From Oligoflexia bacterium (lineage in GTDB: Bacteria > Bdellovibrionota_G > JANQFH01): a DNA stretch of 64,000 bases. Position 1 is the first letter of the stretch. Every line of letters begins with the position of its first letter. A program made the translations under genes and the position numbers. This document shows, piece after piece, positions 1 to 8,855 of the stretch. The stretch is from NCBI GenBank assembly GCA_028277945.1, contig JANQFH010000056.1, positions 281,093 through 345,092 on the forward strand, read 5' to 3'. The notes under the pieces are model-generated. The model had not been told where the DNA came from, did no database searches, and saw only the letters and a list, made by a program, of their open reading frames with translations.

Positions 1-460
1 TTTGCACCGTGCCGCGCAGCTTCTCCCAGCCAATACCACGACGTTGGGCTACAGCAGCGTAGAGCGCTAGTAAGATTGGCGCAGTGGCGTTTATGGTCAT
101 CGAGGTGCTGACAGCCGATAGATCAATGCCGGCGAAGAGCTGCTCCATATCCTCTACATGGTTGATAGCAACGCCGACCCGCCCAACCTCGCCGCGCGCG
201 AGGAAGTCATCGCTATCGAGTCCGAGCTGGGTTGGCAGGTCAAACGCCACGCTGAGAGCACGCTGTCCCTGTTTTAGCAGATAGTGAAAACGCTCGTTCG
301 CCTCTTTGGCCGTGCCAAAGCCCGCATACTGGCGCATGGTCCAGAGGCGGCCACGGTACATGGTCGGATAAATACCACGCGTGAATGGAAACTCACCTGG
401 AAAGCCAATATCACCAAGATAGTGCGCGCCTTCTATAAAAGTTTTTGCAGCCTTAGGCAT
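1..460 (-). CDS. Methylmalonyl-CoA mutase large (alpha) subunit, N-terminal part; runs off window start
   Basis: This is the amino end of a B12-dependent acyl-CoA mutase, which interconverts methylmalonyl-CoA and succinyl-CoA. Translating the minus strand from ATG 460 gives a start [16 protein letters not shown], then the family signatures [74 protein letters not shown] and EKLRGTVQ. About 153 residues are present and the rest lies outside the window. ATG 460 is preferred over the in-frame ATG at 472 because a GGAGG Shine-Dalgarno lies 5 nt before it (466-471). The gene follows ychF on the same strand after 37 bp. The GIYPTMY and MRQYAGF motifs favour methylmalonyl-CoA over isobutyryl- or ethylmalonyl-CoA mutase, but the C-terminal B12 domain is not visible, so exact substrate specificity is inferred. 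Confidence 0.9.
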   Translation of the reverse strand, partial: MPKAAKTFIEGAHYLGDIGFPGEFPFTRGIYPTMYRGRLWTMRQYAGFGTAKEANERFHYLLKQGQRALSVAFDLPTQLGLDSDDFLARGEVGRVGVAINHVEDMEQLFAGIDLSAVSTSMTINATAPILLALYAAVAQRRGIGWEKLRGTVQ

Positions 461-497
461 GGCAGCCTCCATTTAAACAACGCTTTATAAGCACAAC

Positions 498-1520
498 CTA
501 GACATTAAACCGGACGTGAAAAATGTCGCCATCGGCAACCACGTAGTCTTTGCCTTCAAGTCGCAGTTTACCGGCCTTGCGACACGCCTTTTCACTACCA
601 CAGGCTATGAGATCCTCATAGCGCATCACCTCAGCACGAATAAAACCGCGCTGCAGGTCGGTGTGGATTTTACCGGCTGCTTCCAGGGCCGTGCACCCCT
701 TTTTTAAGGTCCAAGCGCGCACCTCATCCTTGCCCACGGTAAAAAAGCTAATCAACTGCATGAGCTCGTAGCTTTTACGGATCATCGCCGCCTGCGCAGG
801 CTCATCAATGCCGAGCTCCTTGAGAAAGTGGCCGCGTTCATCCGCAGCGAGCGCCATGATCTCCCTCTCCAGAGGGGCACAGAGATGGAAATAGGCAAAC
901 TGCTGCTCCACGCTCAAAGAGCGTAGAGCTCCATTAAGCGGTTCGGCACCCTCTTCGCGTTGGTTCACAACAAGCAGGTAAGGTTTGCGGCTGATGAACG
1001 CGTAACCTGTAAGCGCTTGCTCTTGCTGTTGGGTTAACATGCAGCTACGCAGAGGCCTGTTGGCTTCAAGGTGAGCGCTCAGGGTCTGTAACAGCTTAAG
1101 CTCCGCTTCCCTCTTGCCCTCCTTCTGCAGACGTTGCAGGCGCTTATCGATTACTGCTAGATCAGCAAAAAGAAATTCATCCAACAGCTGTTGAATCGAC
1201 TTTAGTGTTGCCTCCTTCGCTGTGGCAAAAAAACCCGCCACGTGAAGGATGAGATCCATCTGACGAATCTGTGCTAAGTGCGCTGCAGTTAACGATGCTT
1301 GACCATCGCCTGAGCCGAAGAGATCGTACAGCGTCATCTCAACCGCGGTGACCTTGGCCGGCTGATAGAGTTGCGCCAAACGATCCAGGCGTGGATCTGG
1401 AACCTTGATCACTCCCACCGACCCTTTGGCGGCCAACCCTTCTGTTGCGGTCAGACCGGTCAACGCCGCAAACAGCGTACTGCGACCACTACCTGGTATG
1501 CCAACAATACCGATTTTCAT
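498..1520 (-). CDS. ychF: YchF/Obg-like translation-associated ATPase
   Basis: This is a 340-residue P-loop NTPase of the YchF (OLA1) subfamily, a ribosome-associated ATPase linked to stress responses. It opens with MKIGIVGIPGSGRSTL (Walker A). The usual NKxD guanine-specificity motif is replaced by NQRE (in LLVVNQREEGAEPL), the NxxE form that gives YchF its ATP preference. A coiled-coil helical insert (KRLQRLQKEGKREAELKLL) and a C-terminal TGS domain follow, ending ACRKAGKLRLEGKDYVVADGDIFHVRFNV-like. I start at ATG 1520 because the conserved N-terminus begins there; a further 24 in-frame codons upstream to 1592 have no family counterpart. No good Shine-Dalgarno is visible. It is divergent from the Hsp70 gene at 1654 and followed by the mutase gene. 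Confidence 0.93.
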   Translation of the reverse strand: MKIGIVGIPGSGRSTLFAALTGLTATEGLAAKGSVGVIKVPDPRLDRLAQLYQPAKVTAVEMTLYDLFGSGDGQASLTAAHLAQIRQMDLILHVAGFFATAKEATLKSIQQLLDEFLFADLAVIDKRLQRLQKEGKREAELKLLQTLSAHLEANRPLRSCMLTQQQEQALTGYAFISRKPYLLVVNQREEGAEPLNGALRSLSVEQQFAYFHLCAPLEREIMALAADERGHFLKELGIDEPAQAAMIRKSYELMQLISFFTVGKDEVRAWTLKKGCTALEAAGKIHTDLQRGFIRAEVMRYEDLIACGSEKACRKAGKLRLEGKDYVVADGDIFHVRFNV

Positions 1521-1653
1521 GCAGGCGAGAATATAATGGATACACCTAGGGGTGACAAACAGCCCCTTTGCACTTGCCAATTGTAGGTCCATAGGCTAGG
1601 ATGCGCTAAAGTTTCTTAATTTTATCAATAGGTTGTATTGAACTGGGGACGCA

Positions 1654-3213
1654 GTGGAATTGGTCATCGGGATTGATTTAGGTACCTCCAACTCCTGTGT
1701 TGGCGTGATGCAGGAGGGACACATCAACGTCCTGCCAGACGAAGAGGGTGAGACCATCCAGCCCTCGGTGGTGCATTTTGCCGAGGATGGCACTGTCCTT
1801 GTTGGCCGCGCCGCCAAAGCGCACATGATTACCAGTGCTGAAAACACCATCTTTTCTGCCAAGCGGCTTATTGGTCGCAAGTCTTTCTCTGCGGAGGTCA
1901 AAAAGGCTAAGGCGGTCTGTCCCTATGAAATCATCGAGGGCCCCAATCGTTCGGTCATGATCAAGGTGCGTGGCAAAGAGTACACCCTTCAGGAGATATC
2001 CGCCTTTATCCTGAAACGCATGAAACAGATTGCTGAGAAACGCCTAGGAACAACTATCAAAAAAGCCGTAGTAACCGTTCCCGCATACTTCAACGACAAT
2101 CAGCGTGCTGCCACAAAAGACTCTGGCAAGATCGCTGGTATGGACGTGCTGCGGATCATCAACGAGCCTACGGCTGCCGCACTTGCCTACGGTTACGGCA
2201 AAAAGCTAAAACAGCGTGTTGCCGTATACGACCTTGGCGGTGGTACCTTTGATATTAGTATTCTTGAGCTTGGTGAAAGTGTCTACGAAGTCATATCAAC
2301 CGCCGGTGATACCTACCTCGGCGGTGATGACTTCGACGACCGTATCATCGACTACGTCTCAGAAAAGTTTGTTCAACAACACGGCGTTGATCCCCGTGGT
2401 GATAGGAATGCGTTGCAGCAGCTTAAGGACAGTGCTGAACGCGCTAAGGTAGAGCTTACCAACAAACAACAGGTGCAGCTATTCATCCCGGCGTTGACAA
2501 AAACGCCCAAGGGAAGCATTGACTTGGATATGACCTTAGAGCGATCAACCTTCGATCAGATGGTCATGGATCTGATTCAAAAGACCTTCAAAGTCTGTGA
2601 CGAGGCCTTGATGATGGCAAGGTTAACGCCGAGCGATCTTGATGGCGTCATTCTCGTGGGTGGCCCCACTCGCATTCCCATTGTCTACAACTCGGTTCGC
2701 CACTACTTCCAGAAAGATCCACAGTCTGGAATCAATCCAGACGAAGTGGTCGCTGTGGGCGCAGCCATTCAAGGCGCTGAACTGCTCCAGGACTCACAAA
2801 ACCTTGTCCTGTTAGATCTGACACCACTTTCCATAGGCGTAGAGATTCTCGGTGGCGGCCTGGATCGGCTCATTGAAATCAACACGCCGATCCCAACAGA
2901 CAGTACGAAGATCTTCACAACTACCACGGATAACCAAGAGTCGGTGTTGATCAAGGTATACCAAGGAGAGTCTCGGGTTGCCTCGGAAAACGAGCTCTTA
3001 GGTCAATTCACGCTTGCGGGTATTCGCAAAGCACCACGTGGCGAAGTACAGATTTCTGTCAGCTTTGAAATAGACAGCAACGGTATCCTCAACGTCTCTG
3101 CACGTGACCTGCACACCGGCGCCAGCCAATCTATCAAGTTAGACGCTGCCGGCAGGCTGCCACAAGACAAGCTGGATGAGCTACAGCGCAATACCGCTGA
3201 AGCCATGGAGTAG
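1654..3213 (+). CDS. Hsp70/DnaK-type chaperone lacking the C-terminal lid
   Basis: The protein has a complete actin-like ATPase domain: phosphate loops [10 protein letters not shown] (near residue 5), [12 protein letters not shown] (about 190) and VGGPTRIP (about 335), plus VTVPAYFND and [13 protein letters not shown] beta-type substrate-binding domain follows ([16 protein letters not shown] to [15 protein letters not shown]). It stops at 519 residues, just after [15 protein letters not shown], where canonical DnaK (about 610-640) would begin its alpha-helical lid. It starts at GTG with GGGG 6 nt upstream. The next gene encodes a J-domain protein and begins at or before the stop, so the two are probably co-translated. 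I infer a specialised cytoplasmic chaperone pair, not the housekeeping DnaK; grpE is not in the window. The stop lies inside a clean reading frame and the downstream gene is intact, so recent truncation by frameshift is less likely than a stable short form. Confidence 0.92.
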   Translation: MELVIGIDLGTSNSCVGVMQEGHINVLPDEEGETIQPSVVHFAEDGTVLVGRAAKAHMITSAENTIFSAKRLIGRKSFSAEVKKAKAVCPYEIIEGPNRSVMIKVRGKEYTLQEISAFILKRMKQIAEKRLGTTIKKAVVTVPAYFNDNQRAATKDSGKIAGMDVLRIINEPTAAALAYGYGKKLKQRVAVYDLGGGTFDISILELGESVYEVISTAGDTYLGGDDFDDRIIDYVSEKFVQQHGVDPRGDRNALQQLKDSAERAKVELTNKQQVQLFIPALTKTPKGSIDLDMTLERSTFDQMVMDLIQKTFKVCDEALMMARLTPSDLDGVILVGGPTRIPIVYNSVRHYFQKDPQSGINPDEVVAVGAAIQGAELLQDSQNLVLLDLTPLSIGVEILGGGLDRLIEINTPIPTDSTKIFTTTTDNQESVLIKVYQGESRVASENELLGQFTLAGIRKAPRGEVQISVSFEIDSNGILNVSARDLHTGASQSIKLDAAGRLPQDKLDELQRNTAEAME

Positions 3214-3220
3214 GCTGCCC

Positions 3221-5191
3221 TTGTCCAAACCAACGCTGACCTCTGCCAATCCAGACAGCAGTCGCTTTGATCTTTCCCAACGCTGTGTCGCCATGCTTCT
3301 TTTGCAGCTCTACAGCAAAGCTTTCTCTGGCTTGGCAACACTGCAGAAGGACAAAATCGTACGTCGCGTAAGTTTTCGTGATGGCAAACCCTTAAACGTG
3401 ACCTCAAACCTTCGTAGCGAAACCCTAGGACCGCTGTTAAACAGCCTGAACAAAATCTCCGCAGCAGAAGCAGATCAACTACAAGAGCTAGCCGCAAAGA
3501 ATCCACAAACTCCTACTGCACTCATCAGCCAGCTTGGTCGTTTTAGCGAAGAAGAGGCCAGGGAACTGGCGTACCTGGTACAAAAGCGGCGTCTTGCCAA
3601 TCTCTTCAGCTTGCGCAGTGGTTACTGCGAATTAGGTGCGCTGATTCCCAAACCCACGGGCACACCAGTGCAGAACTTTTTGCGCATCTACTGCAATGCC
3701 ATTAGCGAGTATTTTGATAGTCCGCGTATTGCCCAATACCATGCTGACATCTGCCCCAGCAACCTCATTATCTATAACCGTGACGCATGGGAACACCTGA
3801 CAGAGCTCAGCCTGCTTCCAGAAGAAAAGGGAGTGCTCACCATTGCTAGCGGGGCGGAAACCGTCAAGCAAGTCTACGAGGAGAGCCTTCTCGATTCCGA
3901 AGAGATTGGACAAAACCTTCTGAAGTTAAAACTACTGGGAATCATCTCTCTGGAAAGCAAGAGTGCACGAGAGGATCGAGAGTTCCTGCAAAAGCTCAGC
4001 AACAGACAAAAACAGCTTAAGCACAAGGTTGAAACCATGTTGACACGGCAAGAACAGCGGACAAATTACTTTGAGCTGATTGGTTTGACAGCAGAGGCAA
4101 CTGAGGAGGATATTCTTGCCCGTTGCAAGGAATTCAGTCGCGAGTTTTCCATAGATACGGTACGACCGCTGTTTCCCCCAGCACAGCAACAAAAGGTTGA
4201 AAGATTCTTGCAGCTGCTAAAACGCCTCATGCCAACCCTTAGCAGTAATGCCAAAAGAGAGGAGTACCGCGCTTTTCTGCAAGAAGGCGGTCAAGGCACT
4301 TTTGAGCAGCAGAGTAAGACCATTGCCGCGGACAGCGCACTCAAACAGGGTAAAGCGCTTTTCCAGGCAGGCAAATTTCCCGAAGCCTGCGAGGCGCTGC
4401 AGGCAGGGTTGCAGAGGGGCGGCGAGGATCCACTGCTGCTCGCTTGGAGCGGGCGAGCTCTGCAACGACTAGGAGAAACCGCCAAGGCAGAATCACAGTT
4501 GCAGGCTGCCAGCCAAAAAAACCCTGACTGCCTTGACGCCTATCTGTTTATGGCCGAGGCTAAACACCAGCAACAACAGCAAGAGGCTGCTAGAAAGCAC
4601 CTTGTTGAGATACTCAAGCGTGACCCCACCCATGCTGCGGCCACCCAACTGCTACGTGAAGTTGATCCGGCCCATAGTACGGCTATTGAAGTCATTGCCA
4701 TCCACCGCACGCTTGACCAGCTCGACTATTACACGATCTTGGCAGTCGAGCGCCATGCCAACCGCGCCCAAATCCAAAAGGCCTATCACACACGCACCAG
4801 GCAATTTCATCCAGACAGGTTCTTTACTTCGACGGACGCCTCACTCAAGACAAAGGCTGCTGCCATTCATAAGCGCTGCGTTGAGGCCTACATGGTGTTA
4901 CGCAATGAGACAAAAAAACGAGAGTACGATAAGCAACTCAAACAGACGACTAGTAAAGTAGAGTCGTTGCGTCTCAAAGACGCTGGAGACGTTGTGCAAA
5001 AGAAAGAACGCTCGGATATTCAGATTAAAAATTCGCAGGCTAAGAAATTTTACACCATGGCAATGACGAACCTACAGCAACAAGACTATAATGGCGCAAT
5101 ATTGAACTTACAGTTAGCACTGCGTGCCGAGCCTAACAATACATTCATTCAAAAAAGACTGCAGCAGGCAGAAAATAAAGCAAAGGGATGA
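3221..5191 (+). CDS. Multidomain PATAN (DUF4388-like) / J-domain / TPR protein
   Basis: This is an approximately 656-residue cytoplasmic protein. The N-terminal 80 residues ([42 protein letters not shown]) resemble the DUF4388/PATAN domain seen in deltaproteobacterial signalling proteins. A degenerate J-like helix pair without HPD lies near residues 285-345 ([21 protein letters not shown]). Tetratricopeptide-type repeats follow (about 370-490). A genuine J domain lies near 500-570: [20 protein letters not shown] then FHPDRF, with the catalytic HPD intact. A final TPR closes the protein. The J domain sits beside a lidless Hsp70, so it is the obvious ATPase-stimulating partner (inference). Start: TTG 3221 lies 7 nt after the Hsp70 stop with GGAG/TAGG upstream; ATG 3176 in the same frame would overlap by 38 nt and has no clear ribosome site, so the start is uncertain. 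Confidence 0.85.
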   Translation: MSKPTLTSANPDSSRFDLSQRCVAMLLLQLYSKAFSGLATLQKDKIVRRVSFRDGKPLNVTSNLRSETLGPLLNSLNKISAAEADQLQELAAKNPQTPTALISQLGRFSEEEARELAYLVQKRRLANLFSLRSGYCELGALIPKPTGTPVQNFLRIYCNAISEYFDSPRIAQYHADICPSNLIIYNRDAWEHLTELSLLPEEKGVLTIASGAETVKQVYEESLLDSEEIGQNLLKLKLLGIISLESKSAREDREFLQKLSNRQKQLKHKVETMLTRQEQRTNYFELIGLTAEATEEDILARCKEFSREFSIDTVRPLFPPAQQQKVERFLQLLKRLMPTLSSNAKREEYRAFLQEGGQGTFEQQSKTIAADSALKQGKALFQAGKFPEACEALQAGLQRGGEDPLLLAWSGRALQRLGETAKAESQLQAASQKNPDCLDAYLFMAEAKHQQQQQEAARKHLVEILKRDPTHAAATQLLREVDPAHSTAIEVIAIHRTLDQLDYYTILAVERHANRAQIQKAYHTRTRQFHPDRFFTSTDASLKTKAAAIHKRCVEAYMVLRNETKKREYDKQLKQTTSKVESLRLKDAGDVVQKKERSDIQIKNSQAKKFYTMAMTNLQQQDYNGAILNLQLALRAEPNNTFIQKRLQQAENKAKG

Positions 5192-5679
5192 TGATGGGCT
5201 ACTTTAATTTCATGAAGCGAAACCGTATTGTTAAAAAGATTGATAAACTACACCGTGAGCATAACTTTGCCGAAGCGTGGACACTGCTGGAAAGCCTCAT
5301 GGAGAAGGCTCCAAACGACTCGTTACTACTCCTGCACGCTGCCATCCACACTTTCGAAACAGAGGAATACAATCGCTCACAGCAGTTTATAGAAAAGGCG
5401 CTCGCACTGCAGCAAGACAACCCCATCTTGCATCTAGCCATGGGCGAGATTCTCTACGCTAAAAAGGATTATGAAGAGTCTGTACGCTATTTACAAAAGG
5501 CGCTAGAACTCTCACCAGACAATCCTAAGGCAGAATACCTGCTGGGCATGAACTACATTATGCGTGGTAAGTGGGAGGAAGCGAGCCAGCACTTTGAGAT
5601 CGTCGCCCGCGAGGATAGAGACTTTCTGCTCGCACGGCTACTCACTATTGGTGAGGCACTCTTCAAACAACAGGAATAG
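5188..5679 (+). CDS. Small tetratricopeptide-repeat protein
   Basis: A 163-residue soluble protein made almost entirely of TPR helices: EHNFAEAWTLLESLMEKAP, EEYNRSQQFIEKALALQ, KKDYEESVRYLQKALELSPD and RGKWEEASQHFEIVARED are four consecutive units with the usual W/Y, G/A and P positions. It begins ATGATGATG, so any of three adjacent ATGs could be used; the first overlaps the end of the J-domain gene by 4 nt (ATGA), which indicates translational coupling. It is the third gene of the Hsp70 / J-protein / TPR unit, and I infer a scaffold or client-binding role there. The family is too generic for a specific function. Confidence 0.85.
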   Translation: MMMGYFNFMKRNRIVKKIDKLHREHNFAEAWTLLESLMEKAPNDSLLLLHAAIHTFETEEYNRSQQFIEKALALQQDNPILHLAMGEILYAKKDYEESVRYLQKALELSPDNPKAEYLLGMNYIMRGKWEEASQHFEIVAREDRDFLLARLLTIGEALFKQQE

Positions 5680-5723
5680 GTATGTTTACCTTTATTGTTC
5701 TTTATTGTTTTGTTTTTGTTGAT
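5680..5723. other. T-rich spacer between TPR gene and repeat element A
   Basis: The 44 bp after the TPR stop are low-complexity, T-rich on the plus strand (repeats of TTTATTG and GTTTTTG). With the two structured elements that follow they form the 330 bp gene-free stretch 5680-6009. No promoter is obvious. The palindrome just downstream lacks its own T-tail in the plus direction, so I do not call this a canonical terminator. Confidence 0.5.
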
Positions 5724-5835
5724 CACACTCACCTTAGTGATGGTACAACAACCTTCGAGAAATGGCTCGCCTCGCTCCGCTCGGCTGCGCTTTATTTTCT
5801 CTCGGGTTGTCGTACCATCACTGACGCGGAGTGTG
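5724..5835 (-). repeat. Palindromic structured repeat, family I, copy A
   Basis: A long imperfect palindrome. The main arms are AGTGATGGTACAACAACC (5736-5753) and its near-exact reverse complement (5805-5822), with one mismatch that reads as G-T on the minus strand. An outer 7 bp helix CACACTC/GAGTGTG (5724-5730, 5829-5835) lies beyond a small internal loop. Read on the minus strand, the interior has the family cores AAGCGCAG and GAGCCATT, which flank a 16 nt hairpin CCGAGCGGAGCGAGGC (pairs CC/GG, then GA/GA, then GC/GC, loop GGA). Copies B and C keep the cores but have different paired stems. The interior also contains GAGAAA/TTTCTC. Function is unknown; the minus-strand orientation is inferred from the wobble pair and the shared cores. 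Confidence 0.85.
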
Positions 5836-5872
5836 CGCAGCAGAAAATAGAAATTATTGCATCTAACCTTAC

Positions 5873-5973
5873 CTCTGCCGGCGCATCCAACCAGCCTGAG
5901 GCGAAATCAAGCGCAGGAGGCCGGAGGCCGACGAGCCATTCGCCGAGGGACTGGTTGGATGTGCCATGTAGAG
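5873..5973 (+). repeat. Palindromic structured repeat, family I, copy B
   Basis: The arms are GGCGCATCCAACCAG (5880-5894) and CTGGTTGGATGTGCC (5951-5965), fully paired with one G-T. An outer CTCT/AGAG helix (5873-5876, 5970-5973) is possible. Inside, the plus strand carries the family cores AAGCGCAG and GAGCCATT around GAGGCCGGAGGCCGAC, which folds as GGCC, loop GGA, GGCC, flanked on both sides by GA. The inner helix is GGCGAA/TTCGCC-like where copies A and C have GAGAAA/TTTCTC. It lies 37 bp from copy A in the opposite orientation and directly upstream of the ParB-like gene. A longer reading of that gene would run through this element, which I reject. Confidence 0.83.
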
Positions 5974-6009
5974 ATGATGTTAAACACGAAAAGAAATTAT
6001 AGGGCATTG

Positions 6010-6948
6010 ATGAAACCCTACACGAGTAGAGAAGAGCCAGCTATCCACCAGGTGACGCTGAAACAAGTGGATCTGACGGGGTTCGGTTCGGACGACGTTG
6101 CCATGAGCCTGGTGCAGTCTCTACAGCAGGTCGGCTTTCTCATGCCAGCGATACTCTACAGCAGAGAGCCCTCGCACTTTGTCATCGACGGTCGCAAACG
6201 ACTCCAAGCGTGGCAGCAACTCTATGGCAACAAGAAGAGTTTCCCAGCGGTTATTCTCGCTGCTGAAGAAATCGACTACGCCACAGCGCTGCTGTTACGC
6301 ATGCACCTGCACGCCCAAGAGAACCAATCTCGAGTTACCGGCGAACTGGTTGAGTTGAGCCGACTGCTCTCGCCACAAACAGTGCCGCCCATGGCCGACT
6401 ACATTCTTGCCGCTTTAGGGAGTTTAGAAAACCCGACCCTATGGAACGCTATTGTTGCGCTTGCAGAGATAGACTCTGGATTGCAGCAAGAATTTGCCGA
6501 GAGACAGGTGCCATTAGCAACGATGCCCATTGTAGCTGAGCTCAGCCCACGGTGCCAGCAGTACCTCCTAGACTATGCACAGCCCCGAAGGCCCTCGGTA
6601 AGTGAGTGGCGTCGCCTCGCACAACTCCTCTTAGAGATCGAACGTCGGGGTGAGGCTATAGAGCAACTTAAGCAGATCTTTACGCAAACCAACAGCACCA
6701 AGCAGTTAGTTGCAGCATTGGAAGAGCTAAGGCATCCGCAAACCAGCCGATTGGCACACAGTCTAAGAGATGAGTGGGAGTCTTTCCGTATGCCAAAACA
6801 GTTTAAACTTGATACCGCTGTCGACAGGGAAGAGGCCGCGAAGTTGACGCTGTCCTTTCGATCACCGCAGGAACTTGAACGCCTTTTAGAAGATTTACGC
6901 GGCCGCTTGACCCAAGTATCTTTCCGCGGCTATATCGAACGACTATGA
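6010..6948 (+). CDS. ParB/Srx-fold nuclease-like domain protein
   Basis: A 312-residue protein whose N-terminal 90 residues match the ParB N-terminal (sulfiredoxin-like) fold: IHQVTLKQVDLTGFG, then SLQQVGFLMPAILYS and FVIDGRKRLQAWQQLYG, the equivalent of the ParB GHRR box but with GRKR. The rest is helical (TGELVELSRLL, SVSEWRRLAQLLLEIERR, SPQELERLLEDLRGRL) and could hold the DNA- or partner-binding part; no canonical ParB helix-turn-helix with KS..HV is visible. ATG 6010 is chosen because AGGG lies 5 nt upstream and the domain starts there; upstream ATGs at 5974/5977 would add sequence derived from the repeat element. The stop overlaps the next gene by 4 nt (ATGA), so it is co-translated with the radical SAM protein. 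It is unlikely to be the chromosome-segregation ParB because no parA is adjacent. Confidence 0.7.
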   Translation: MKPYTSREEPAIHQVTLKQVDLTGFGSDDVAMSLVQSLQQVGFLMPAILYSREPSHFVIDGRKRLQAWQQLYGNKKSFPAVILAAEEIDYATALLLRMHLHAQENQSRVTGELVELSRLLSPQTVPPMADYILAALGSLENPTLWNAIVALAEIDSGLQQEFAERQVPLATMPIVAELSPRCQQYLLDYAQPRRPSVSEWRRLAQLLLEIERRGEAIEQLKQIFTQTNSTKQLVAALEELRHPQTSRLAHSLRDEWESFRMPKQFKLDTAVDREEAAKLTLSFRSPQELERLLEDLRGRLTQVSFRGYIERL

Positions 6949-8039
6949 AGCCTGTGCTACCGCAGTTTGAACAGGTGTTGATCGCAACTGAAGTTGCCCA
7001 TTTGCCAGCCACTGAGAAGATCCTTGCGCGGCTTGGCCCGATTCAGACTGATGTGGTGACATTGGGTGAGCAAAAGCAGATAGTTCGCCAACTGTTGTGG
7101 CAGCGTGACAGCTTTGCTCATGGCAAGCGCGTGCTGTGGTTAACCAAGGGTAAGGGCAGGTTCATGCACGCCTGTCCAGGAACACAAAAGTCCTACTGCT
7201 GTAACTATTTTGTCATGGATCTTGTGGAGAACTGTCCCTTTGACTGCACTTACTGCTACTTGCAAAATCATCTCACCTCACCCTTTATGCGGCTGCATGT
7301 GAACAGCGATGACTTCCTGAGTGAGCTACACACCATCTTTCAGGCATCTCCAAACAAGCAGTTTCGTGTTGGTACGGGTGAGCTCGCTGATAGTCTGGCG
7401 TTGGATGCCATTACTGATCATGGCAGAGAGCTGGTGCGCTTCTTTAGAAAGTATAAGAACGCCACTCTCGAGCTTAAGACAAAGTCAGATTATGTCGACA
7501 ACCTGCTTAAGGTCGATCCCCAGGGCAGCACCGTCGTTGGTTGGTCGATCAATCCACGTTCTATTGTCGATGCTGACGAGCACGGCACTGCTAGTTTGGA
7601 GGCACGGTTGCAAGCTGCAGCCAAGGTAGCTGCTGCCGGCTACCAGGTTGCCTTCCACTTTGATCCGATCATCCGCTTTCCCGGTTGGAACTTTCAATAC
7701 CTGGCGCTGATCAAAGAGATCACCGCACGTTTTGCCTCAGAAAAAATCGCTTGGATAAGCTTGGGTACGCTACGTTATCCCAAGGGACTCAAAAGAGTCG
7801 TACTGCAGCGACACCCTCAGAGCCAACTACCGTTAGGAGAGTTCATTGCTGGCGTCGATGCCAAGGAGCGCTACCCAGCACAACAGCGCATGGATGTGTA
7901 TGAGCGGATGATGCGCTGGTTGCGACCAAGGTGGCCACAGGTGCCGATCTATCTATGCATGGAAAACCCAACCATCTGGCAACGCCTCTATGGCGGCGCG
8001 CCAAAAAAGGATGCCCGACTACACGAACTGTTTGGCTAG
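6945..8039 (+). CDS. Spore-photoproduct-lyase-like radical SAM protein
   Basis: A 364-residue protein with a radical SAM cluster motif CPFDCTYC (Cys97, Cys101, Cys104), preceded by KSYCCNYFVMDLVENC and followed by YLQNHLTSPFM. This arrangement belongs to the SplB family, which repairs the thymine spore photoproduct using an iron-sulfur cluster and SAM. Family members also share QFRVGTGELADSLALD and the later VAFHFDPIIRFPGW and ISLGTLRYPKGL segments. By eye, the hydrogen-donor cysteine of Bacillus SplB (Cys141, in ACTSD) aligns with a glutamate in GTGELADS, so a classical lyase mechanism is doubtful. Translation is coupled to the ParB-like gene through an ATGA overlap. The organism shows no sporulation genes here, so I infer a related DNA- or nucleic-acid-directed radical chemistry. 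Confidence 0.85.
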   Translation: MKPVLPQFEQVLIATEVAHLPATEKILARLGPIQTDVVTLGEQKQIVRQLLWQRDSFAHGKRVLWLTKGKGRFMHACPGTQKSYCCNYFVMDLVENCPFDCTYCYLQNHLTSPFMRLHVNSDDFLSELHTIFQASPNKQFRVGTGELADSLALDAITDHGRELVRFFRKYKNATLELKTKSDYVDNLLKVDPQGSTVVGWSINPRSIVDADEHGTASLEARLQAAAKVAAAGYQVAFHFDPIIRFPGWNFQYLALIKEITARFASEKIAWISLGTLRYPKGLKRVVLQRHPQSQLPLGEFIAGVDAKERYPAQQRMDVYERMMRWLRPRWPQVPIYLCMENPTIWQRLYGGAPKKDARLHELFG

Positions 8040-8049
8040 CAGACTTCAA

Positions 8050-8817
8050 ATGACTACTCCAAAAACAAATGCATTATTCCTCGATCACTTTTATGCTGGA
8101 ATTGACGCGGATCAGTTTGATAGCCTCAAAATCCTAGGTGAGCTGATACCTGGAACCGCGGTACGCGATACCTCTGCAGGAGACTATTCGTGGTCTGGAG
8201 TATATCTGAAAAGCTCGTCAGGAGTTTATTTGGAGTTTCTCAAGCGTGGTAAGGACTTTGAGCGGGTTGGCTTAGGGCTGGCCTTTAGTGGTCTGGGGTA
8301 TGAGCAGGGTGTGCTGGAAAACCTCTCTAGCCAGTACCCTGAACTTGATTGGGGATCCCATGAGATCTTGTTTCATGGAAAAGACCCATGGTTTCACTCA
8401 ATCTATCCCTCCTATCAAAAAGATGAGGATCGGGCTTGGACTTGGGCGATGGAGTACCTATCCGAAAAACGCTTAGAGAGGCGTCGTTGGATAGGTCGAG
8501 TAGATACCCCGATTGTTTCCTTTGATTCGATGAATGTTGAAGTGCCAACTGACCTATTTGGTGAGCTACCAAATAAATGGCATAGATGGATACCAGGTAC
8601 CAAGAAATCGGACGCTGGTATCTACAGAGCCTCTATAGACTGTTTTAAGCAAGATTCGTTTGAGCTAATCGTGCATAACAGTGCAGGCTTAGAATTGCCC
8701 ATGGTAAAAGAGATCTGCGCGACTTTGAGATCGGGTCATAAAGTGGAAAATTATACTGAAGAGAACTGGAGCGTAGCGGTTAACGGAGAGCAAATGCAAT
8801 TGGTCTTTTCAGGTTAG
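8050..8817 (+). CDS. Conserved hypothetical, possibly DUF5829 / glyoxalase-like fold
   Basis: A 255-residue protein without signal peptide or membrane segments. The opening NALFLDHFYAGIDADQFDSL, then WSGVYLKSSSGVYLEFLKRG, resembles the DUF5829 pattern (a histidine near the start, then a G-Y and Y-L-E-F pair) found in vicinal-oxygen-chelate-like folds. I recall this family only in outline, so the assignment is tentative. ATG 8050 is used because it follows the radical SAM stop by 10 nt and starts the recognisable domain; a reading from 7990 would overlap that gene. No catalytic residues can be named. Codon use is more A+T-rich than in the two genes before it, so it may be a separate acquisition. 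Confidence 0.6.
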   Translation: MTTPKTNALFLDHFYAGIDADQFDSLKILGELIPGTAVRDTSAGDYSWSGVYLKSSSGVYLEFLKRGKDFERVGLGLAFSGLGYEQGVLENLSSQYPELDWGSHEILFHGKDPWFHSIYPSYQKDEDRAWTWAMEYLSEKRLERRRWIGRVDTPIVSFDSMNVEVPTDLFGELPNKWHRWIPGTKKSDAGIYRASIDCFKQDSFELIVHNSAGLELPMVKEICATLRSGHKVENYTEENWSVAVNGEQMQLVFSG

Positions 8818-8855
8818 GAACACTGTTGCAGAGAATCTAGAGACACTCAACTGCT

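Noticed and set aside
5682-6002. Reading frame over the family I elements (about 106 codons)
   Set aside because: It consists of the palindromes themselves, has no family resemblance and no ribosome site.
5857-6009. Longer start for the ParB-like gene
   Set aside because: The added 51 codons are translation of repeat B; ATG 6010 has AGGG and begins the domain.
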